This document shows, one piece after another, positions 1-7,645 of a stretch of 64,000 bases of DNA. The translations under genes were made by a program, and so were the position numbers. Position 1 is the first letter of the stretch. Every line of letters begins with the position of its first letter. The stretch lies in the NCBI GenBank assembly GCA_964596985.1, contig CAZQWG010000007.1, positions 1 through 64,000 of the forward strand, in the 5' to 3' direction. A model generated the notes under the pieces. That model did no database searches and had not been told where the DNA came from. It saw only the letters and a program-made list of their open reading frames with translations. This stretch comes from GCA-020345945 sp964596985. GTDB lineage: Archaea > Thermoproteota > Bathyarchaeia > RBG-16-48-13 > GCA-020345945.

Positions 1-56
1 TCCGCAACAGATACAAGGAGCTCCTCAACAGCGTGGAGATCGTCATAAGACTCTAG
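1..56 (+). CDS. tfb: Transcription factor B, C-terminal end (partial)
   Basis: The first 56 bases, read in the frame starting at base 3, encode RNRYKELLNSVEIVIRL and then a TAG stop. RNRYKEL is the signature at the end of the second cyclin-like repeat of archaeal TFB/TFIIB. The complete TFB gene just downstream on the other strand has VRNRYKDLIKG at the same place in its own C-terminus. This is therefore most likely the last 17 codons of a second, convergent TFB gene whose body lies outside the window. TFB bridges TBP-DNA and RNA polymerase at promoters. Paralogues often divide promoters between them, but nothing here says which. Only the tail is visible, so the call rests on one motif plus context. 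Confidence 0.75.
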   Translation, partial: RNRYKELLNSVEIVIRL

Positions 57-242
57 GACCACGCCCAATCCACATCCCACAGAGCGGGCAATATCTGGGA
101 GCGCGCGCGGGAGAAGGTGAGTAAGTGATGCCTGGGGTATTGAAGAGGGTTGAACACTGTGCTGAAGAAGAAGTCCCCATAATACTTCAAATGCTGGGGG
201 TGAAGGTTAGGAAACCCGGGAAAACAGCCTTCACCAAGCAGT

Positions 243-1223
243 TCATCTCGCCTTGTCCCTGGAATCCGTCTTCCTCTCAAGATGTAGATCCAACCCTTTG
301 ATCAGATCCTTGTATCGGTTTCTTACCGTGACCTCAGTGACACCTGCGGCTTTCGCGATCCTTTTCTGGGTCACCTTTTCAGTCCCTAGGCGACCAGCAA
401 CATATAGGGCGGCGGCAGCAACCCCAACAGGATCCTTGCCCATGAGTATCCCCTTCTGCTCCGCCTCGCGAAGAATCTCTACAGCCCTGTTCTCCACCTC
501 TTGGCTCGCGCCCGCCTTGGACCGGATCTTGGGTACGAACTTGATAGACCTATTGATAGGCATCTTCAGGCCTAGAGTAAGTACGATCAGTCTGTAGCAT
601 CTCGTGATCTCCTTTCTATCTCGACCGCTAACCCTGACAATCTCCTGAAGATGCCTAGGTGTTCGGGTCATACGGCAGGCAGCGTGCAGTGAGGCTGCGG
701 CTATGGAGTCGATGGAACGCCCTCGGATAAGCCCTTTGGCTAAAATTCTTCGATAGATGTTGGCAGCGATCTCTTGGAGCATGTGAGGGAGATTCAGTTT
801 TTCAGAGATGCGCCTGATCTCGTTAGTGGCCTTGCGGAGGTTACGGATCGATGAGTGATGCAGCCTTGCCCTTAGATTCAACCTGCGGAGGCGGAACATT
901 CGTTGTCGAGTCTTCAGCGGGAGCCTCTTTCCTAAGGTGTCTCGGTACGGCCTGAAAGTTGTGGAGAGCATCTTGTCGTATGACCGGTAGATTGTGGGAG
1001 GACCGGTTCTCCTTAGTTTCTGCTTCTCCTCGAGAGTGAATGCCCTCCACTCTGGACCACGATCGATCATAGCTTCCCTGAGGACGAGGCCGCAATGGAC
1101 ACAGGAGATCTCACCTATCTTTGGGTCCTCGATTATCTCTAGACTTCCGCACTCGGGGCAAACGAAGGCCTGTTGCCTACTTTGCGGGAGCATGGGCTGT
1201 ACTTGCCTAGACATAGAACTCAC
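243..1223 (-). CDS. tfb: Transcription initiation factor TFB
   Basis: Archaeal TFIIB homologue, which recruits RNA polymerase to the TBP-TATA complex. The N-terminal zinc ribbon is intact (Cys22, Cys25, Cys41, Cys44). A B-reader/linker-like stretch follows (SYDKMLSTTF near residue 80), then two cyclin-like repeats (about 125-215 and 225-320). The second ends in EVTVRNRYKDL. At 326 residues it is slightly longer than typical TFBs (about 300) because of a basic tail. The linker is unusually arginine-rich. The start could be Met1 (1223) or Met4 (1214). Both overlap the end of the upstream gene by a few bases, so the two are probably co-transcribed. It faces another TFB gene whose tail is at bases 1-56. 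Confidence 0.95.
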   Translation of the reverse strand: MSSMSRQVQPMLPQSRQQAFVCPECGSLEIIEDPKIGEISCVHCGLVLREAMIDRGPEWRAFTLEEKQKLRRTGPPTIYRSYDKMLSTTFRPYRDTLGKRLPLKTRQRMFRLRRLNLRARLHHSSIRNLRKATNEIRRISEKLNLPHMLQEIAANIYRRILAKGLIRGRSIDSIAAASLHAACRMTRTPRHLQEIVRVSGRDRKEITRCYRLIVLTLGLKMPINRSIKFVPKIRSKAGASQEVENRAVEILREAEQKGILMGKDPVGVAAAALYVAGRLGTEKVTQKRIAKAAGVTEVTVRNRYKDLIKGLDLHLERKTDSRDKAR

Positions 1224-1632
1224 CCCGTGATCGATTAATCATCTCTGAGATTTTGTATCGGACTTCGAGCGGAACCCCATCAGTCTTCTGTGTGACTTGG
1301 ATGTATCTGTTCTCGAGGGCATCTGCCAAGATCTCGCGGCGCCAGAGCCTGGAAGCGAGGTCTGCCCTCAGCCTTCCTCCAGTCCAAGTGAGCTTGAGTA
1401 GCATTTGGTAAGTCCTAGCGATTTTCGGAGAGATCCTTGGGGCGTGGAACAATCGCTCCACGAGCTTGAGCCCCTTCATAGTTATCACTATGAATCTGTT
1501 CCTTAGTAGCCTGCCAATCCTTGGGGACGGCCTCAATATGATCCGAATGGCCATCTCTCCTACACCGGTATGAAAAAGCCGCCTCACACTTAACATCCAG
1601 TCTGTTAGGGCAAATGGACGCTTCTCAGCCAC
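1207..1632 (-). CDS. Unknown basic protein encoded upstream of TFB
   Basis: A 141-residue protein that I do not recognise. It overlaps the TFB start by 17 bases, so translation is probably coupled. It is rich in Arg and Leu with no cysteine cluster and no clear membrane segment. The central part (residues about 27-60) alternates hydrophobic and basic residues. Many archaea carry a Gar1-like gene upstream of tfb, but I see no Gar1 signature here. A promoter with a perfect palindrome lies about 95-115 bases upstream, which suggests that this gene and TFB are regulated as a unit. The first methionine (1632) is taken as start; a later start at Met13 or Met27 is possible. Confidence 0.6.
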   Translation of the reverse strand: MAEKRPFALTDWMLSVRRLFHTGVGEMAIRIILRPSPRIGRLLRNRFIVITMKGLKLVERLFHAPRISPKIARTYQMLLKLTWTGGRLRADLASRLWRREILADALENRYIQVTQKTDGVPLEVRYKISEMINRSRGEFYV

Positions 1633-1726
1633 CCTTCATGACGGAAGTCAGCTCAACAGGTCGGATGGCTGAAGATTTTCCCGCTTCACTCGTGGCGGAC
1701 CGGTGTCAGCGACACTTATCTACAGG

Positions 1727-1748
1727 TTTGTTACCTATAGGTAACAAA
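1727..1748. promoter_or_regulatory. Perfect 22-bp palindrome, probable operator
   Basis: The left half TTTGTTACCTA is followed directly by its exact reverse complement, with no spacer and no mismatch over 22 bases. It lies 14-36 bases downstream (on the minus strand) of a TATA-like element. This is where transcription of the unknown gene and TFB would be expected to begin, and where a repressor would block initiation. The regulator is not identifiable from the sequence. Confidence 0.65.
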
Positions 1749-1762
1749 TAATTGAGCGGGGT

Positions 1763-1771
1763 GATATATAA
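1763..1771 (-). promoter_or_regulatory. TATA-like box for the unknown gene/TFB operon
   Basis: The minus strand reads TTATATATC, an archaeal TATA-box match. The predicted transcription start, about 25 bases downstream, falls inside the 22-bp palindrome. The leader before the start codon at 1632 would then be about 100 bases. Confidence 0.55.
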
Positions 1772-1825
1772 GACTTCCCCTACCGACCTGGCAACCCCTT
1801 GAACCCAAGAAGCAACCAGGCTTTT

Positions 1826-2686
1826 CTATCTGAATGTGGGGATGATCTCCTCGGCGAACTTCTCTAGTCCTGGCTTGTTCTCGAATGCCGCCGTAAACAG
1901 ACCTACGCCGAGGTCGATGCTCCTCTCTAGAGCCTCTATCATTGGACGTGGGAATGCTTCGTCTTCCAGCATAGGGGTGACGGTTGTTGCGATGGTGATA
2001 GAATCGGGGTTCCTGCCCACTCTCATGCAGTGCCCTCTCAGAACCTCGATCTTCCGAGCCAGCTCATCTTGGTTAAGACTATGACTGAAATGGCTCATAT
2101 CGGTATACTTGGCTGCGATCTTGAGCGTCCGTTTCTCTCCTCCGCCTCCAATCAGGATCGGAAGAGGATCCTGTATAGGCCTAGGCAGGTTCACGAGCCC
2201 CTCGACACGGAAGTACCTGCCCTGAAAATTGGTCTCCTCTCGGTGAAGCATACTCCGGACGATGGCAACCGTCTCCTCAAGAATATCCATCCTCTCCCTC
2301 ACACCAGGAAATCCTCCATAATACGCTTCATACTCGGCTCTATGCCAGCCTGCACCGATCCCAAGTATCAGCCGTCCATGCGACATTATGTCCAGGGTTG
2401 TTGCGATCTTGGCGAGGAACGCGGGATTCCGGTACCCGGCGCATGACACCAGAGGCCCCAGCCTTATCCTCTCGGTCACAGCCGTCAGCCCTGCAAGAAC
2501 CGACCAGCACTCAAGAGGGAACTTTGAACCGCCCCTCATCGGGTAGAAGTGGTCCGGAACCGTGAAGAGATCGTAGCCAAGCTCTTCAGCTGCAAGACAC
2601 CATGCTTTCATATCATCGAAGGTGAGTCCCTCAGGACACAGATCAACACCGAACAACACGTCCTTAGCCATCCCGGGCACCCCCAT
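1826..2686 (-). CDS. LLM-class (luciferase-like) F420-dependent oxidoreductase
   Basis: Bacterial-luciferase-fold TIM barrel of 286 residues. Family marks are an N-terminal FGVDL strand, the ELGYDLFTVPDHF motif, TAVTERIRLGPLV, the helix/strand LAKIATTLDIMSHGRLILGIGAGWHRAEYEAYG-type region (about 92-125) and PILIGGGGEKRTLKIAAKYTD. In archaea these enzymes normally use coenzyme F420, but the substrate cannot be told. The start may be Met1 or Met6 (2671), which begins MAKDVLFG. It stands alone on its strand. A paralogue is found at 59450-60439. Confidence 0.88.
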   Translation of the reverse strand: MGVPGMAKDVLFGVDLCPEGLTFDDMKAWCLAAEELGYDLFTVPDHFYPMRGGSKFPLECWSVLAGLTAVTERIRLGPLVSCAGYRNPAFLAKIATTLDIMSHGRLILGIGAGWHRAEYEAYYGGFPGVRERMDILEETVAIVRSMLHREETNFQGRYFRVEGLVNLPRPIQDPLPILIGGGGEKRTLKIAAKYTDMSHFSHSLNQDELARKIEVLRGHCMRVGRNPDSITIATTVTPMLEDEAFPRPMIEALERSIDLGVGLFTAAFENKPGLEKFAEEIIPTFR

Positions 2687-3070
2687 TCTTATTCGGATGG
2701 CTGGCTTATTGGTTTTTTCTTGTCGTTCCTAGATCCCTGATACTCCATCTCTATCTGAGTCCTATAGAGCTTTGGTCTATGGATTCCCTAGATCTCCAAG
2801 TCTAGACCACCCCCCCCACGGCATATGGAGGATCCTCGCTCGCCTCTCTCTGCCGCCTTCAAGAATCAACCTCAGACCCATGAGATGCTCCCGTAGAGGA
2901 GAGGACCCTTATTTAACGCCACGGAACAATCCCTCAACCAGCCACTTGCCTCTATCCATCGAACAAGCACAGGATTTGACTTCGATGCCGCCTCGACCTA
3001 TCGAGAATAGCCGGTTGAGCGGCTTTCTACCCGCTACCTTTTAAAGTGACCCTCCCAGTGAAAAAAACCG
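2687..3070. other. Intergenic region with divergent promoters
   Basis: This 384-base gap lies between two divergent genes. A run of nine C sits near 2810. CCTTTTAAAG near 3036-3045 is a plausible TATA element for the heat-shock gene, whose GTG start is about 27 bases further on and fits a nearly leaderless transcript. No RNA gene or convincing reading frame is seen. Confidence 0.5.
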
Positions 3071-3646
3071 GTGATGCCGTTGAACGATCGGAGAAAGAGG
3101 CACCGAAACGATCGAAGAAAGAGACGCAGAAGATATCCTTGGTGGTTCGATTCTTTCCTAGGATTTCGAGTAGGTGAAAGATATCGTGTGGCACCCCCTC
3201 GGAGAACTCTAATCCCCTCAAAGAGGAAGGGTGAAGCGTCCAGACCTCACAGGTTCTTCTTCATCTCCTTAGGACCGGATGGCACACCACGGATCACGAG
3301 ATTCGGATTCCGTCGACCGTATATGCGTGGTAGCCCTTACCCTCACAAGATGAGGGAGCAGCGGGAACCCCTGCTGGATGTCTTGGAGGAGGAAGATGAG
3401 GTCCTCGTGGTGGCCGAACTTCTCGGCGTAGCCGAGAATGATATCAACACCCACGCATCTGAGAACAAGATAACCATCAGTGTAGACAAGCCCCAGAAGT
3501 TTTACCGTAGGGAGATGGATCTGCCAGTCGCAGTGGATCCAAAGACGGTGAAGACCTCCTACAAGAATGGCGTACTGGAGGTGCGGCTTAAGAAGCGGAG
3601 ACCGGGAGGCGCGCGCGCTAAGATCCACCCACTCCACGAGAGCTAG
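3071..3646 (+). CDS. Small heat shock protein, Hsp20/alpha-crystallin family
   Basis: A 191-residue protein whose C-terminal 85 residues form an alpha-crystallin domain: PLLDVLEEEDEVLVVAELLG, then the closing strand motif KTSYKNGVLEVRLKKR with the family's GVLEV core. Such proteins are ATP-independent chaperones that hold unfolding proteins. The N-terminal half is long and extremely basic (several RR/KR runs), with aromatic patches such as WWFDSF and FFFISL. It may bind nucleic acid or membranes, but that is a guess. Translation may start at the GTG (3071) or the adjacent ATG (3074). Gas-vesicle protein GvpH also has this domain, but no gas-vesicle genes are nearby. Confidence 0.88.
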   Translation: MMPLNDRRKRHRNDRRKRRRRYPWWFDSFLGFRVGERYRVAPPRRTLIPSKRKGEASRPHRFFFISLGPDGTPRITRFGFRRPYMRGSPYPHKMREQREPLLDVLEEEDEVLVVAELLGVAENDINTHASENKITISVDKPQKFYRREMDLPVAVDPKTVKTSYKNGVLEVRLKKRRPGGARAKIHPLHES

Positions 3647-3693
3647 CGCGCCAGAATCCTTAATGGTTCCAGATAAGCCTAAGTGGTGAGCAT

Positions 3694-4422
3694 GTGTTTG
3701 GGGATACGATTGAAGCCGTCTACAGGTCTATCGCATCTAGGTTAGCCCGCATACGCTATTCAAGGCGCATGGATTGCCTTAGGCATCTTTTAGAATACTC
3801 CCCCATGGAGAATATGCTTAGAAACGCCATGCATTTTGCTTCCCGATCGAAGATGAACGGGGATTACTTAGAGTTTGGTGTCGAGGCTGGCAACAGCGTC
3901 ATCTCGGCCTACCATCTCGCAAAGAAAGCAGGCCTCTCATCGATGAGATTCTACGCCTTTGACTCATTTCAGGGGCTGCCGAGAACAAGAGGGATCGACC
4001 GGGAATTCCAACAGTTCCGTGAGGGCGATCACGCCTGCACCGTCGACAACTTCAAGAAGAACCTCTCCAATGGCAGGGTCGATCTGGGCCAGATTAGAAT
4101 TATACCCGGCTGGTATAGCAATACCTTGAATGAGGAGACAAAAGAAAAACTCGGGATCGAGTCTGCTGCCGTCATCCTCGTGGACTGCGACCTCTACAAA
4201 TCGACCGTACCCGTCTTAGATTTCGTAACACCCCTCCTCGTCGAGGGAACAATCCTCATCTTTGATGACTGGTACCTCTTCAGGGGCAAACCGGACAGAG
4301 GCGAACAGAGGGCCTTCAGAGAATGGTTGGAGAGGAACCGGGAGATGGAGGCGATCCAGTTCTATAAGTATGGTTGGCATGGCAACTCCTTCATCATCCA
4401 CAAGTGGCCAACAATTACATGA
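3694..4422 (+). CDS. TylF/MycF-like class I SAM-dependent methyltransferase
   Basis: A 242-residue protein with the TylF/MycF methyltransferase layout. The SAM-binding loop is YLEFGVEAGNSV (residues about 57-68), with the following acidic strand FYAFDSFQGLP. The late metal-site segment is VDCDLYKSTVPVL followed by LIFDDWY. In the characterised macrocin methyltransferases such Asp residues bind Mg2+ beside a sugar or catechol-like hydroxyl. The natural substrate here is unknown. It starts with GTG, four bases after the purine-rich GGTGAG. It follows the heat-shock gene by 47 bases on the same strand but shares no obvious function with it. Confidence 0.8.
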   Translation: MFGDTIEAVYRSIASRLARIRYSRRMDCLRHLLEYSPMENMLRNAMHFASRSKMNGDYLEFGVEAGNSVISAYHLAKKAGLSSMRFYAFDSFQGLPRTRGIDREFQQFREGDHACTVDNFKKNLSNGRVDLGQIRIIPGWYSNTLNEETKEKLGIESAAVILVDCDLYKSTVPVLDFVTPLLVEGTILIFDDWYLFRGKPDRGEQRAFREWLERNREMEAIQFYKYGWHGNSFIIHKWPTIT

Positions 4423-4696
4423 AAAACATCGGAACAGAACATCCTAGAAGAGCCGGCGAATATGAAGAGACAATAGTGTTCCATAGGCCTCGACTAGAAG
4501 CCATGATCCCCACCCCGAAAAAATTTCTCTACTCAAGGCTCTTGAGTTCGCTCGGCACCGTATTCTAACAAGAGCGACTGGGGACTGGGTCAAGGTTTGC
4601 GCGCCATGGATGCGTCCCACGGTAGGCGAGAGACCTGACAGCGGGGACCAAGGTGCCGATCAAGAAAACAGGGAAAGATAAGGCTTCAGAAGATGC

Positions 4697-5082
4697 ATGT
4701 TAGCTAGATCGACGGCTCAGACTGCCCCCATCTCTGATCTCACGAGTTGTCCCGGATGTGCGCCGGGTGCTAGAGATGGATCGGAAGAATGCTTAGTCGA
4801 TGATTTCTGGCAAGGTAACGCCAAGGTAAGGCTTAGCTTGGTGTACATATCGAAGAGCCTCGACTGGCTGAAGCGCCTCGACCCATCCACACTGAACACC
4901 CTCGGAGCTACTACGATAAGGTTGTCCGAATATTCTGAGTTTCAGCTCGAGGAGATCCTAGCGAGGAGGGTTTCAGGCCTGGGGCGATCTCCTGTGAGGA
5001 GTTGAGGTTCATCACTGACCTCGCCTTAGCCTACAAAGGCGGGGGTTCAAATCCTCGTGCGAAATCACCGAAGAGCGTATAG
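4697..5082 (+). pseudogene. Orc1/Cdc6 replication-initiator remnant (frameshifted)
   Basis: The frame from about 4800 encodes RLSLVYISKSLDWLKRLDPS and then a segment ending EFQLEEILARRV. This aligns with RLSLICIFRVPQCKGALRSLDPS...DSKELLEILNYRI of the intact Orc1/Cdc6 at 24923-26137, covering sensor 1 to the AAA+ lid. Homology then jumps frame around 4961-4970 and continues as EEGFRPGAISCEELRFITDLALA before a stop at 5080-5082. The N-terminal Walker region and the winged helix are missing. I read this as a decayed extra initiator gene, possibly from an integrated plasmid or virus, or from an abandoned origin. The first 30 residues of the frame show no homology. Confidence 0.65.
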
Positions 5083-5151
5083 CGAAAAATCAATTTTTTG
5101 CGGTTAAACGGCGAAAAAAGAGCTTAGAATGAGCCGAAAAAGAGCTGGATT

Positions 5152-5316
5152 TGGTGGGGCTGAGGGGATTTGAACCCCTGACCTCTGGCCGATTTGATTC
5201 GGTCACCAGCACCCCAGGTTCCCCGCGAAGCTTCGCTCTGGGATCCTGTTGGCAGGAATCATGTTCCTTTGACCATATTCTCCGAGAAACGTTGCTGCCC
5301 TCTAGACTACAGCCCC
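5152..5316 (-). tRNA. tRNA-like gene with long internal insertion, anticodon not assigned
   Basis: On the minus strand the segment starts GGGGCTG-TA and ends with a perfect T-arm (stem AGGGG/CCCCT around loop TTCAAAT), then CAGCCCC, A and an encoded CCA. The outer seven bases pair perfectly as an acceptor stem. The 165-base length implies about 85-90 extra bases, as expected for one or more bulge-helix-bulge introns. The inner part contains several hairpins, including AGCGAAGCTTCGC. I could not build a canonical D-arm or an anticodon loop with U33. It may be a multi-intron tRNA, a rearranged tRNA or a pseudogene. Confidence 0.5.
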
Positions 5317-5373
5317 TTATTGTCTGTCTAGCGCGCTCAGGGTGCAATTAAGGTTTTGGCTGGAATAGAGAGT

Positions 5374-7617
5374 TCAACGAGGCTTATAGTCGGTGATCGG
5401 CTTCTGCTCGGTCTCGGTTTCGGCATCCAGCTTCTTCCAGGAGCTCTCCGGGAATACCCCGCCCACTTGTTCCTTGATCTTCTTCGCTACTCTAGGCCCG
5501 ATCGTCGGAATTCCTACAAGGGTAGATAGCGGAACCTTCCTGAGATCGGCAAGGCTCTTCAGGCCAGAGTTGAATAACATCCTCGCCCTTACCCTACCCA
5601 CATCCTCGAGTCTAACCAACGGTAACAGTTCGCGTTTTACGCCGTACCTAACTCGCCTATTGACTTCGCTTATGATCTTTCTGTTTTGATCGTGCTCGAG
5701 GAGACGGGAGAGTCCATAGGTTGCGTTGAGGAGCCATTGAGAGGTCTCGACCAACCGGTAGAGGTCTCCAGGTTGCACCTGAAATCTCTCGATGATTCCC
5801 TCCTCGGATACCTCATCCATCCAGTCTTCTAGGACCCGCGCCGCCTTCAGTTCGGCAAGGAACGATTCCAATTCAATCTCGGACGACCATACCGGGTTCG
5901 GAGGATCAAAGAACAGTTTTTCATGATGTAATTCAAGGTACGTTAACATCTCTGCACTTTCTTTCCGTCTGAGATAGAAGTGGGGAAACATGTCAGGCGT
6001 GTGGCATATCAGGTGGAGGAAACTCAACGTGCAAGGTTGCCCTCTTTTCGTGGACAGTCCTTCTCTGATGATGACTGCCGAAACAGGATCTATGTACAGT
6101 TCTGAGACCCTCTTCCCGAAGGGGGTTGGACCCAGCCTTGGTCCATCTAGGTTCACCATACCTTCGTTCCTCAGATACAGGATCACCTTCCCCAGGATCG
6201 GTCTGATTGCTTGAGGCCCGTACTGTTGTGCGTATAGGGTGCGGTCGAAGAACCGGTATACCTCTTCCTCGGAGTGGGCGAATTCGGATGCTATGGTTGC
6301 GAGTACGTGAGACCTGATAATCTTCTCTACGGCTAGCTTGGACCAGATCCGCTCCGGTTGCGCACACACATAGCTCTCCATCAGGTATTCTTGTTCTTCT
6401 TCGCTCGAGGCGAGTAGGAAGGATTCGCCATACTTGTCGTACTTCGGTCTTCCAGCGCGACCGGACATTTGCTTGTATTCTAGGACCGGGATCGGGTAGC
6501 GTCCCAATCCCGATTCAAACCGGTGGTAGCTGGTCAGCAGAACCGTCCTAGCAGGCAGATTGACGCCTGCCGCAAGCGTCGGAGTCGCCGCGATTACCTT
6601 GAGTCTGCGAGAACGAAAAGAGTCCTCTACCAAGCGCCTCTGTCGTGCCGTGAGACCTGCGTGATGAAACGCCACCCCTCCTGAGACGAGTTCAGCCAGG
6701 AGGGTGCTGATACGGGTTCGTTCTCCGGCTTGAAGCATCTTCTCAGATACGGTCTTGGTTTGATTCAACTCTCTCTTGGTGAGGGATTTCCTCACCATCG
6801 GTAGGATTCGTCTTGCCAGGCTTACTGCGCTTCTCCGGGTGTTGGCGAATGCAAGGACTTGCCCTTTACTCAGGAGGGATTCGTAGATTACGTTCATTAG
6901 CGGGTTCTTGTATTCTTGGGGAATTCGTCTGGAGCTTCCGTCGTTGAATTCGACGAGCCCATCGTAGTATACTCCTTCCTTGAGCTTGACTGGTCGCCAG
7001 TCCAGCGTCACGCTTTCCGCCTCTAACCATTCGGCGAGTTCTTCGGCGTTTCGAATCGTAGCGCTGAGTGTGAGGATCTGTATTCTAGGGTTGATCTGCT
7101 TGAGTCTTGCAAGTGTTACCTCCAGTGTCGGACCCCGATCCGCGCTACCCACTATATGGATTTCATCAGCTATTACCAGGGTGATGTCGTTCATCCAGGG
7201 GACTCTGTGACGTAGAAGGCTGTCAGCCTTCTCGTTCGTGGCGATAATAAGGTCGTTTCGCCGTAGCCAGGGATCGGATGAGTCGTAGTCGCCTGTGGAT
7301 ATGGTTATCCGAATGCGTCTGCCGTTCGGCTTCCTTATCTTCGAGTATCTTCGGAATTCGCTGAACTTCTCCGAGGCTAGTGCACGTAGCGGACAGAGGT
7401 AAAGGACTTTCCCGTCGAGTTCTAGGATGTGTCTCAGCGCGCATAGCTCAGCAACTAAGGTCTTACCACTGGCTGTCGGACTTGCAAGAACCAGATTACC
7501 GCCTTCAAGAACCCCGGCGTCAAAAGCCTCGATCTGCGGAGGGTAGAACTTTGAAATCCCTTGATCGAGTAGGATCTGCCGGATATTCTCAGGGAACCCT
7601 AGGTCTTCGAGATCCAA
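5374..7617 (-). CDS. hel308: ATP-dependent DNA helicase Hel308
   Basis: A superfamily 2 helicase of 747 residues, the normal Hel308 size. Motif I is ASPTASGKT (45-53), motif II DEIH (151-154), motif III LSATI, and motif VI MSGRAGRP. HHAGLTARQRRLVEDSFR precedes motif V. The C-terminus has the helix-hairpin-helix module (VRLEDVGRVRARMLFNSG, then VGIPTIGPRVAKKI), as in the Ski2/Hel308 family. Hel308 unwinds the lagging strand at stalled forks and helps restart replication. Here it is the last gene after gins23 and mcm on the same strand, 28 bases from mcm, so it is probably in one replication operon. Confidence 0.95.
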   Translation of the reverse strand: MDLEDLGFPENIRQILLDQGISKFYPPQIEAFDAGVLEGGNLVLASPTASGKTLVAELCALRHILELDGKVLYLCPLRALASEKFSEFRRYSKIRKPNGRRIRITISTGDYDSSDPWLRRNDLIIATNEKADSLLRHRVPWMNDITLVIADEIHIVGSADRGPTLEVTLARLKQINPRIQILTLSATIRNAEELAEWLEAESVTLDWRPVKLKEGVYYDGLVEFNDGSSRRIPQEYKNPLMNVIYESLLSKGQVLAFANTRRSAVSLARRILPMVRKSLTKRELNQTKTVSEKMLQAGERTRISTLLAELVSGGVAFHHAGLTARQRRLVEDSFRSRRLKVIAATPTLAAGVNLPARTVLLTSYHRFESGLGRYPIPVLEYKQMSGRAGRPKYDKYGESFLLASSEEEQEYLMESYVCAQPERIWSKLAVEKIIRSHVLATIASEFAHSEEEVYRFFDRTLYAQQYGPQAIRPILGKVILYLRNEGMVNLDGPRLGPTPFGKRVSELYIDPVSAVIIREGLSTKRGQPCTLSFLHLICHTPDMFPHFYLRRKESAEMLTYLELHHEKLFFDPPNPVWSSEIELESFLAELKAARVLEDWMDEVSEEGIIERFQVQPGDLYRLVETSQWLLNATYGLSRLLEHDQNRKIISEVNRRVRYGVKRELLPLVRLEDVGRVRARMLFNSGLKSLADLRKVPLSTLVGIPTIGPRVAKKIKEQVGGVFPESSWKKLDAETETEQKPITDYKPR

Positions 7618-7645
7618 CCAGTCATGCCGCCGAGATTACCGGTTG

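Noticed and set aside
2772..3044. A 90-codon plus-strand frame in the gap before the heat-shock gene
   Set aside because: No motif, no ribosome site, and it covers the promoter area; Pro/Ser/Arg-rich composition looks like a chance frame.
4697..5005. The 102-residue frame as a stand-alone small protein
   Set aside because: Homology to Orc1/Cdc6 covers only an internal segment and continues in another frame, so it is a remnant.
5038..5072. GGGGGTTCAAATCC with following CACC as a plus-strand tRNA 3' end
   Set aside because: Only four of five T-stem pairs form, there is no CCA and no 5' half; it also reads through the Orc1/Cdc6 remnant. Kept only as a possible att trace.
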